From a virus: a DNA stretch of 64,000 bases. A program made the position numbers and the translations under genes. Shown piece after piece: positions 26,537-32,716 of this stretch; the stretch's first letter is position 1; each line of letters starts with the position of its first letter. The notes under the pieces are model-generated. The model worked only from the letters and a program-made list of their open reading frames with translations. It searched no databases and was not told where the DNA came from. Location of the stretch: IMG/VR virus record IMGVR_UViG_3300008952_000004, positions 62,001 through 126,000 of that record; one strand, given 5' to 3'.

Positions 26537-28429
26537 ATGGCTGATAATACAAATAATCCAAGAAATTCAGAATCAACACTTTTTAAAAGATTAACGCGCT
26601 TGTTCTCTGGACCCATCGTGAATCATAGAGCACAAACACCGAGATCCTCGCGCCGCCGACAACTTGATAAATATAAATTTACCTCTACGACCGGACAACA
26701 ATTTAAAAAGACCCAATATAATCCGTTTGAAAGTCTTTCTAGTGCCTATATGTCAAATCAAAATCGTGGCGATCGTTACGCGGACTTTGATCAAATGGAA
26801 TATACCCCAGAAATTGCATCTGCTCTGGACGTATATGCTGATGAAATGACCACATCCACATCTTTGCAACCGTTAATGACAATCGATTGTCCAAACGGCG
26901 AAATCAAAGATGTGTTAAATTCGCTTTATCACAATATATTAAATGTTGAATTTAACTTGTTTGGATGGTGTAGGACGATGTGCAAATACGGAGACTTTTT
27001 CCTATATGTCGACATCGATGAAAGAGAAGGTGTTAAAAATGCCATTGGCTTGCCGCCACACGAAGTAGAACGTCTAGAGGGAGAAGACAAAACTAATCCA
27101 AACTATGTACAATTCCAGTGGAACTCAGGCGGTTTGACATTTGAAAACTGGCAAATTGCACATTTGAGAATTTTGGGTAATGATAAATATTCTCCATATG
27201 GCACATCTGTTCTAGAACCCGCTCGCCGGATTTGGCGCCAGCTTACTTTGCTTGAGGATGCCATGATGGCTTATCGTATTGTCCGATCACCTGAGCGTCG
27301 TGTTTTCTACATCGATGTTGGTAATATTGCTCCGAATGACATTGAGCAGTACATGCAACGGGTAATGTCCCAGATGAAACGATCGCAAATTGTTGATCCG
27401 GATACCGGAAGGGTTGATCTTCGCTATAACCCAATGAGTGTTGATGAGGACTATTTTATTCCTCAACGCGGTGGGCAGTCTTCTAGAGTAGAAAGCCTTC
27501 CCGGTGGAACCTATACGGGTGACATTGATGACGTCAAATATTTGCGTGATAAGTTATTCTCCGCGCTTAAAGTGCCGATGTCGTACCTTTCCAGGGGCGA
27601 AGGCGCTGATGAAGACAAAGCGACGTTGGCTCAAAAAGACATTCGATTCGCTCGAACGATCCAGAGACTCCAGAGAGCAATCATTTCTGAGCTTGAAAAG
27701 GTGGGTATTATACACTTATATACACTTGGCTATCGCGAGGAAGATTTAGTTTCTTTTAAATTGAAGCTTAATAATCCCTCTCGAATTGCAGAACTTCAAG
27801 AACTAGAACATTGGAGGACAAAGTTTGATGTTGCTGGGTCTGCAACTGACGGATTTTTTAGCAAGCGATGGATTGCAAAGAACGTTTTCAGTCTTTCGGA
27901 TGAGGAACATCTTCAGAACCTGCGGGAAATGTTCTTTGATAAGAAACACGAAGCGGCGCTAGAAGCTGCCGCCGCAGGCGATGTAGAAGCAGGCGGCGAT
28001 GATCTTGGCGGTGGAGGAGACTTTGGTGGTGACGAGGATGATTTAGATCTTGGCGGAGACGATGAAGGCGCCGAGGAAGCGGAAGAAGGACCACTCCTTG
28101 CCGCACCAGCCCGCCGAGCCGATGACGGCTCATACATTACTCCCGGCGCCAAGGGAAAATATTATACCCCGGTTAATTCTGATAAAAGATCTCTAGGTGC
28201 AAAAAATAGAAGCTTGAGATCAGATTATTCTGATGAATCTGGGCGTAATACAGTACGGAATACCTTTAAGGGCATGACAGATATTAGGACCCTTGTTAAA
28301 ACCACTGGGCTTTCGGAAAATAAAGATTCTAATTACCAAATAGAAGAAAAGATGTTAAGTGTCGATAGCGACGTTAAATCATTGATTAAAGAGTTGGAGA
28401 CAAAAACAAATGAAATTAAAGCACAATAA
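26537..28429 (+). CDS. Portal vertex protein (gp20-like)
   Basis: 630 residues. Directly downstream of the terminase and upstream of head-core and protease genes, as in T4. Recognisable gp20-type sequence includes Y-T-P-E-I-A-S-A-L-D-V-Y-A-D-E (~95-109), H-L-R-I-L-G-N-D-K-Y-S-P-Y-G (~208-221) and V-P-M-S-Y-L-S-R-G-E-G (~347-357). It forms the dodecameric DNA gate and nucleates head assembly. The C-terminal region (~475-530) is extremely rich in Gly, Asp, Glu and Ala and probably disordered, followed by a Lys/Glu tail. The end overlaps the next gene by 20 bases. Confidence 0.95.
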   Translation: MADNTNNPRNSESTLFKRLTRLFSGPIVNHRAQTPRSSRRRQLDKYKFTSTTGQQFKKTQYNPFESLSSAYMSNQNRGDRYADFDQMEYTPEIASALDVYADEMTTSTSLQPLMTIDCPNGEIKDVLNSLYHNILNVEFNLFGWCRTMCKYGDFFLYVDIDEREGVKNAIGLPPHEVERLEGEDKTNPNYVQFQWNSGGLTFENWQIAHLRILGNDKYSPYGTSVLEPARRIWRQLTLLEDAMMAYRIVRSPERRVFYIDVGNIAPNDIEQYMQRVMSQMKRSQIVDPDTGRVDLRYNPMSVDEDYFIPQRGGQSSRVESLPGGTYTGDIDDVKYLRDKLFSALKVPMSYLSRGEGADEDKATLAQKDIRFARTIQRLQRAIISELEKVGIIHLYTLGYREEDLVSFKLKLNNPSRIAELQELEHWRTKFDVAGSATDGFFSKRWIAKNVFSLSDEEHLQNLREMFFDKKHEAALEAAAAGDVEAGGDDLGGGGDFGGDEDDLDLGGDDEGAEEAEEGPLLAAPARRADDGSYITPGAKGKYYTPVNSDKRSLGAKNRSLRSDYSDESGRNTVRNTFKGMTDIRTLVKTTGLSENKDSNYQIEEKMLSVDSDVKSLIKELETKTNEIKAQ

Positions 28430-29249
28430 AAAAAGAAATACAGCTTTTTTATTTGAGGCGCTTGTACGAGAATACACGAGAGCCGCAATTAGAAAAGATG
28501 AAAGAGTCATGACTGAATGTCGGGTTATTCTAAAAAATTATTTTTCTGTTAACACGATCTTGGGGAAGGAACTGTCCTTATATCGCTCTTTGTATGAGAC
28601 AGTGGGATTATCAAAATCCGCCGCCGAAAAACTGATACTGGAAGTCCGTAGGGCTTATAAAGATATTATTTCTGAAAGTCAAAATGAGATCTTTGCCGAA
28701 CAAAGCGCTGTAATTAATAAGATTAATAAGAATGTTTCTACAAATGTTTTTTCTAATTTTGTGCCACAATATAAGAACCTTGCAACCGTCTATCAAATAT
28801 TTAATGGCGGATTGCCTCCTGAAAAAAGAATTCTTCTAGAGGAATATATAAGCGGCGCAATTTCCAGCCCCCCGGTTGAAAAAATACCGAAAGCTAAAGA
28901 TCCCGTAGATAATTTAGTGCTTAAAAACTTTTTAAAAAAGTTTAATAATAAGTATGGAAACTCTCTTCTTGAAGAGCAGAATAAACTTCTGAACCGATAT
29001 GTGCTTTCTTTTTCGGACAATGGGTTGGCTTTCCGGGCATACCTCAACGAAGAACTTGGGCGACTTAAATTAGCTGTGTCACATGGTTTAAAATCGGAAG
29101 AGATCGCAAACGACAAGGATATGGTTGAAAAAACAGAGAAAGTTACAACCATATTAGACAATTTTGCTACTAAAAAAATGACAAACGAAGGCTTGCACCA
29201 AATTTTAAAAATTCAATCGCTAGTCAAGGAGATAAACACTAATGGCTGA
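28410..29249 (+). CDS. Head-core-like hypothetical protein
   Basis: 279 residues, starting inside the 3' end of the portal gene. Almost entirely helical, with a basic N-terminus (M-K-L-K-H-N-K-K-R-N), a central Lys/Asn-rich helical region and a C-terminal T-N-E-G-L-H-Q-I-L-K-I-Q-S-L. I do not recognise a named family. T4 carries genes 67 and 68 (prohead core) between the portal and protease genes, and this gene occupies that slot, so a core or portal-adapter role is inferred by position. The stop region overlaps the next gene by eight bases. Confidence 0.6.
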   Translation: MKLKHNKKRNTAFLFEALVREYTRAAIRKDERVMTECRVILKNYFSVNTILGKELSLYRSLYETVGLSKSAAEKLILEVRRAYKDIISESQNEIFAEQSAVINKINKNVSTNVFSNFVPQYKNLATVYQIFNGGLPPEKRILLEEYISGAISSPPVEKIPKAKDPVDNLVLKNFLKKFNNKYGNSLLEEQNKLLNRYVLSFSDNGLAFRAYLNEELGRLKLAVSHGLKSEEIANDKDMVEKTEKVTTILDNFATKKMTNEGLHQILKIQSLVKEINTNG

Positions 29250-29799
29250 TATTACAATAAAGGTTAATGCTCCGGAAAGTGAACCTGCTCCACAAACAAC
29301 CGTGGAACTTATAGCTAGGAAAACCCTTGATGGCAACATTCTGATTATGGATCATGAGGAAATCGATATTGTTGTATATCCAGAAAATAAAAAAATACTG
29401 GCTTTAGCCAAGGAAAGTTTCCGACATACAGTATACGAAACACAGGAACGTTTTTTTAAATTTTTGTGGAAAACCGGAGTTATTGATATGTCTTCTATAC
29501 AAGCGGGCAATATATTTGCTTCTATGGAGGGGGCAATTCTTGAATCTTCCTCTGAAGGCGTTGATTCAATCCAGATGGCAATGCTCTCTATAGATAAGTT
29601 TATGAACGAAGAAAGACCATATTTTATGGTCAGCAAAGCATACGAGAAAGCTGAACTGGAGCGTTTGACAGAACCGGACGCCGATGAGAGCACTGAAATG
29701 GGAGAAGTCCCTAGCGCCGAAGAAAAGGGAGCGCTGGGCACCGCCTTGGCATATGGAACGGGCGGCGCACATCAGCAACGCGGCAGGCGCTACGTTTAA
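29242..29799 (+). CDS. Hypothetical prohead-region protein
   Basis: 185 residues. N-terminal strand-rich part, a central segment (I-D-M-S-S-I-Q-A-G-N-I-F-A-S-M-E-G) and a helix ending E-R-P-Y-F-M-V-S-K-A-Y-E-K-A-E; the C-terminal 45 residues are Glu/Gly rich and low complexity. No family recognised. It lies between the head-core-like gene and the DUF1360-like gene with overlapping starts, so it probably takes part in prohead assembly; T4 gp67/gp68 have similar acidic character, but no direct similarity is visible. Confidence 0.6.
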   Translation: MADITIKVNAPESEPAPQTTVELIARKTLDGNILIMDHEEIDIVVYPENKKILALAKESFRHTVYETQERFFKFLWKTGVIDMSSIQAGNIFASMEGAILESSSEGVDSIQMAMLSIDKFMNEERPYFMVSKAYEKAELERLTEPDADESTEMGEVPSAEEKGALGTALAYGTGGAHQQRGRRYV

Positions 29800-29808
29800 G
29801 AGGTACAT

Positions 29809-30117
29809 TTGAGTTTAATATATTTTATTTTATGTGCGTTCGGAATGACGCAAATTATAACTTATGGAAAGCTATTTGATGCCATTAGACCCGGCTGTGA
29901 CAAATACTTGGGTTTTTTTCATTGTCCGATGTGTATCGGGTTTTGGGTCGGTGCTTTTCTGTGCGGAATAAACACTTATACCGAACTATTTATTTTTGAA
30001 ATAAATGTTACGAACATTTTTTTGTTAGGGTGCTTGAGTTCTGGAACTTCATATATTTTAAGCACCCTTTTTGATGATTGGGGTATAAGAAGTGAACATT
30101 TTACAAGAAGAGAATAA
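29809..30117 (+). CDS. DUF1360-like small membrane protein
   Basis: 102 residues from a TTG at 29809 preceded by AAGAGGT. Three hydrophobic segments are visible (~2-18, ~38-55, ~67-85). The central F-H-C-P-M-C-I-G-F-W-V-G matches the C-P-x-C-x-G-F-W signature of the DUF1360 family of small membrane proteins, whose function is unknown. A membrane protein within a head-assembly operon might anchor prohead assembly to the membrane, as T4 proheads are known to start on the inner membrane, but this link is speculative. The start codon is not ATG, so translation may be weak. Confidence 0.65.
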   Translation: MSLIYFILCAFGMTQIITYGKLFDAIRPGCDKYLGFFHCPMCIGFWVGAFLCGINTYTELFIFEINVTNIFLLGCLSSGTSYILSTLFDDWGIRSEHFTRRE

Positions 30118-30180
30118 AACAATTATGAAACGTTGGGGGTTACAACCAGTACGGCGATGCTGTAAAGGTTCGTGACTCGC

Positions 30181-30195
30181 GCAGGTAATGCCTGC
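30181..30195 (+). other. Small hairpin in leader of prohead protease gene
   Basis: In the 92-base gap before gp21, GCAGG (30181-30185) pairs with CCTGC (30191-30195) around a five-base loop, six bases before the GGAG ribosome binding site. There is no T-tract, so it is not a terminator; it might modulate translation. Nothing else is evident in this gap. Confidence 0.35.
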
Positions 30196-30209
30196 AAAAA
30201 GGAGTAAGG

Positions 30210-30815
30210 ATGTCTAAATTAGTTTTACGAGAATATTTTGAACTTTGTGAAGGTGGCGTGTGCCAAGATTTTTTAACCGAGGCAGAAAAAGCTGAAGTCA
30301 AAAACGGTACGCTGTACTTGACTGGGATAATGCAGAAATCTAATACACCTAACGGCAATGGTCGGGTTTATCCTGACAAGGTTCTCCGTCGCGAGGTTGA
30401 AAATTATAAAAAACTTGTTAAAGAGCGCCGCGCACTTGGTGAGTTGGATCACCCAGAAGATTCGGTCATCAACTTGAAGAACGCTTCCCACATGGTTACC
30501 GATATTTGGTGGGACGGTCAGAGTGTAATGGGAAAAGTAAAGGTTCTCAATACCCCTTCTGGTAGAATTCTTCAAGACCTAGTGAGTTCAGGAGTTACAC
30601 TTGGAATATCTTCACGTGGACTAGGTTCCGTGCACGAATCTAACAATGGCGCAGCTATTGTAGAAGATGACTTCCAGTTAATTTGTTTTGATTTTGTGTC
30701 AGAACCATCGACCCCCGGCGCCTATATGATGAAAGAACATAAGGAGCCTAATATTTTTACAAAGGCAGATCGAATCAATCGAGCTTTGAACGACATTATA
30801 ACGAGCGTGGAATGA
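30210..30815 (+). CDS. Prohead core protease (gp21-like)
   Basis: 201 residues, close to T4 gp21 (212). The peptidase fold is supported by I-M-Q-K-S-N-T-P-N-G-N-G-R-V-Y-P near residue 40-55, a catalytic-type histidine in G-E-L-D-H-P-E (~76-82) and serine in G-I-S-S-R-G (~130-135), followed by F-D-F-V-S-E-P-S-T-P-G-A. It degrades the scaffold and trims capsid proteins after L/I-x-E sites before DNA packaging. Strong AAGGAG ribosome binding site. The stop overlaps the next ATG by four bases. Unlike T4, the scaffold and capsid genes do not follow directly but lie about 5.5 kb downstream. Confidence 0.93.
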   Translation: MSKLVLREYFELCEGGVCQDFLTEAEKAEVKNGTLYLTGIMQKSNTPNGNGRVYPDKVLRREVENYKKLVKERRALGELDHPEDSVINLKNASHMVTDIWWDGQSVMGKVKVLNTPSGRILQDLVSSGVTLGISSRGLGSVHESNNGAAIVEDDFQLICFDFVSEPSTPGAYMMKEHKEPNIFTKADRINRALNDIITSVE

Positions 30816-31234
30816 AAAAAGAACAAATTAAAGAAACCTTAAAGCCTATAATCAAGCAGTGTATTAAGGAGGTACTCTTCGAGGAAGGGGTACTTTCAGG
30901 CATTGTGTCAGAGGTTGTTCAGGGCTTGGGACGTCCCGCAGAGGTTATTCGAGAGGATAACAATAATGTGACAGAATCCTCAGCACACCGAGAAAGAGAG
31001 TTGTACATACAACAAGCCAGAGAAGAACACAGGAAAGAAATAGAAGCTCAACGGAAATCGTTGAATGAGTCTATATCTTCTCGCTTTGGTGGTGTTGATT
31101 TATTTGAAGGGACAGCGCCTATTTCTAAGGCTGGTTCCCCAGACGGTACCGTCACGCCAACCGGAGCCCTCCAAGGGGTGGACCCGAGCGATTCCGGTGT
31201 GGATATATCACGCTTGGGAATATTTGGAAAATAA
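30812..31234 (+). CDS. Small head-associated protein candidate
   Basis: 140 residues, ATG overlapping the protease stop. The first 27 residues form an amphipathic helix (K-P-I-I-K-Q-C-I-K-E-V-L-F-E-E-G) resembling capsid-targeting leaders that end near an L-x-E site. A charged helical middle (R-E-R-E-L-Y-I-Q-Q-A-R-E-E-H) is followed by S-R-F-G-G-V-D-L-F-E-G and a Gly/Pro/Asp-rich tail ending L-G-I-F-G-K. Family unknown. Coupling to the protease suggests a core or internal head protein processed in the prohead. Could instead be a protease regulator. Confidence 0.55.
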   Translation: MKKEQIKETLKPIIKQCIKEVLFEEGVLSGIVSEVVQGLGRPAEVIREDNNNVTESSAHRERELYIQQAREEHRKEIEAQRKSLNESISSRFGGVDLFEGTAPISKAGSPDGTVTPTGALQGVDPSDSGVDISRLGIFGK

Positions 31235-31244
31235 AGGAAGACCA

Positions 31245-31460
31245 ATGGCAAAACGCCCTATCAACGTAGAAATTAAACCTAAACACAACGAACATCCGGA
31301 TCGGCTTATCCGCCGCTTTACCAGAAAGGTAAAAAAAGAAGGTATTTTGGATGAAGTTCGGGAAAGAAGATATTATGAAAAACCTTCTACCCGTAAACGA
31401 AAAGAAAAAATTAGAAGAAAGCGTCTTGCTAAGCGAGAACAAGAGAAGAACAGTAAATAA
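31245..31460 (+). CDS. Phage-encoded ribosomal protein bS21 homologue
   Basis: 71 residues from ATG 31245, preceded by AAGGAAG; the longer frame upstream overlaps the previous gene and is rejected. The sequence has the bS21 layout: a short N-terminal strand, R-L-I-R-R-F-T-R-K-V-K-K-E-G-I-L (residues 20-35), then E-V-R-E-R-R-Y-Y-E-K-P-S-T-R-K (37-51) and a Lys/Arg-rich tail. In bacteria bS21 sits on the 30S platform near the anti-Shine-Dalgarno helix and helps initiation. bS21 genes are known in some phages; a phage copy could join host ribosomes and favour phage mRNAs. It lies between head genes and fibre genes. Confidence 0.88.
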   Translation: MAKRPINVEIKPKHNEHPDRLIRRFTRKVKKEGILDEVRERRYYEKPSTRKRKEKIRRKRLAKREQEKNSK

Positions 31461-31463
31461 TAG

Positions 31464-31472
31464 ACTATTTAT
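31464..31472 (+). promoter_or_regulatory. ACTATTTAT box upstream of fibre-region genes
   Basis: ACTATTTAT followed by AG, starting three bases after the bS21 stop and ending 18 bases before the ATG at 31490. Same sequence as the boxes at other structural gene starts, but nearer to the start codon, so the leader would be very short if it is a promoter. Confidence 0.4.
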
Positions 31473-31489
31473 AGTACGAGGAGAACACA

Positions 31490-31897
31490 ATGGCAACAGG
31501 AAGATCAACATGGCAAAGCTATGGACGCACACGGTGTCCCAAAAATATAGCAGGGGCACACGGCACCGCAGTTACGGTTCTTGCCCACGACGCCGTTCCA
31601 TCAGGTATAACAGCGACCAATGGCTCTGGAGGTTATTCGACTGAAAATCAAAGATATTTACACGTGACGGTTGATAACGCTGGAACAGATGATCCCGGTG
31701 AGGATATTGAGGTCTGGGCGTATTCACATTTTTCTGGCGTGTGGTCAATTTTTACTACTATTAATTGCGATGCCATAACTCAAAATACAACATATGTAAT
31801 TGAGATTTACGGCGCCGACCGCGTTGCTTTTGTTACAGGCGGATCCGGCGCATTTGATCACGCTCCTGCCGTTTACGCAGCTTGCAGCACATTTTAG
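31490..31897 (+). CDS. Small virion protein, possibly decoration or fibre accessory
   Basis: 135 residues, ribosome binding site GAGGAG. Beta-rich, Gly/Thr/Ala-rich sequence with two cysteines near the ends and V-W-A-Y-S-H-F-S-G-V-W in the middle; no signal peptide, helix bundle or enzyme motif. It opens the fibre block and is followed after 10 bases by an S74-domain fibre protein. A small surface or collar protein is likely, but I recognise no family. Confidence 0.6.
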   Translation: MATGRSTWQSYGRTRCPKNIAGAHGTAVTVLAHDAVPSGITATNGSGGYSTENQRYLHVTVDNAGTDDPGEDIEVWAYSHFSGVWSIFTTINCDAITQNTTYVIEIYGADRVAFVTGGSGAFDHAPAVYAACSTF

Positions 31898-31907
31898 GAG
31901 GTAGTTT

Positions 31908-32636
31908 ATGGGAGGCTTCGCTAAATTTAGTAAGAATTTTGGTCGTGGATCCGTCGGAGGCGGCGCCGTAACCCTTCAGGACCTTACTGATGTGGGCTGG
32001 ACTCTTCCGACGGAGGCAGAAAACCGCGAAGTGTTAACCTATAACGGCAGCAAATGGACACCCTCAGATACCCCTCCTTTTTTGGAGGGTGGAGACACAG
32101 GTGGTGGTGATCGCACCATTGGTAACAAGGACTCATATGCTCTAAATCTATCTACCAACAACTCCACTCGAATGCAAATCAAAAATGATGGTTATATCGG
32201 TATCGGTTCGACTGGGGCAGACGTCACGCACAAACTTACACTTCCAAATGATTCGAATGGAAATAACGGTAAAGCAAAAGCCTTTGCTTGGGCAACTTAT
32301 TCATCTAGACGATATAAGGAAAATATTGAGCCTATTAAAAATCCGCTTGGGATCATCAATAATATTGAAGGGGTGACATATAACTGGAAAGATTCTGGAT
32401 ATAGCGATATTGGATTTGTTGCAGAAGAAGTTGGTAAAGTTGTACCTTGTGTGGTTGACTATGAAGAGAACGGCACAGACGCTATAGCGATGGATTATAC
32501 ACGCCTTAATGCAATACTGGTTGAAGCCGTGAAAGCACAAGACCAAAAAATAAAAAAATTAATTAATTTAATCGATTCAGTCCATGAAATCCAGCGCAGC
32601 AAAATAAACTCAATCTGTACTATTCTGAAGCCATAA
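31908..32636 (+). CDS. Short fibre protein with C-terminal peptidase S74 chaperone
   Basis: 242 residues, strong AGGAGG site. The N-terminus has a L-Q-D-L-T-D-V-G element followed by the T-Y-N-G-S-K-W pattern often found at fibre attachment regions; a short beta region with L-S-T-N-N-S-T-R-M and D-G-Y-I-G-I-G comes next. From residue ~130 there is an intramolecular chaperone (peptidase S74): Y-S-S-R-R-Y-K-E-N-I (S132/S133, K137), D-I-G-F-V-A-E-E-V, a D-Y-T-R-L-N motif and a terminal coiled coil. Such domains drive trimerisation and usually cleave themselves off. A shorter companion of the 989-residue fibre that follows. Confidence 0.85.
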   Translation: MGGFAKFSKNFGRGSVGGGAVTLQDLTDVGWTLPTEAENREVLTYNGSKWTPSDTPPFLEGGDTGGGDRTIGNKDSYALNLSTNNSTRMQIKNDGYIGIGSTGADVTHKLTLPNDSNGNNGKAKAFAWATYSSRRYKENIEPIKNPLGIINNIEGVTYNWKDSGYSDIGFVAEEVGKVVPCVVDYEENGTDAIAMDYTRLNAILVEAVKAQDQKIKKLINLIDSVHEIQRSKINSICTILKP

Positions 32637-32662
32637 AATTCGACTAATTAGTAGGAACATTT

Positions 32663-32700
32663 GCAAAGGGCACTGGACCCAGCGCATTTGTTTTTTATTT
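32663..32700 (+). terminator. Possible intrinsic terminator after short fibre gene
   Basis: In the 80-base gap, GCACTG (32669-32674, after GG) pairs imperfectly with CAGCGC (32680-32685) with one A-C mismatch; flanking CAAA and TTTG may extend the stem. TTTTTTATTTT follows. The stem is weaker than the other terminators here, so it may be leaky. Confidence 0.45.
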
Positions 32701-32716
32701 TGGGAGGAATAAATTT

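Noticed and set aside
29985-29993. ACTATTTAT box inside the DUF1360-like gene
   Set aside because: Lies within coding sequence far from a gene start; kept out of the promoter set, although it sits about 200 bases before the protease gene.
30125-30175. 16-residue peptide MKRWGLQPVRRCCKGS in the gap before the prohead protease
   Set aside because: No ribosome binding site upstream; too short to support from one sequence.
31065-31460. Longer version of the bS21 gene starting at 31065
   Set aside because: The extension overlaps the preceding gene in a different frame and is not bS21-like; ATG 31245 has AAGGAAG upstream.
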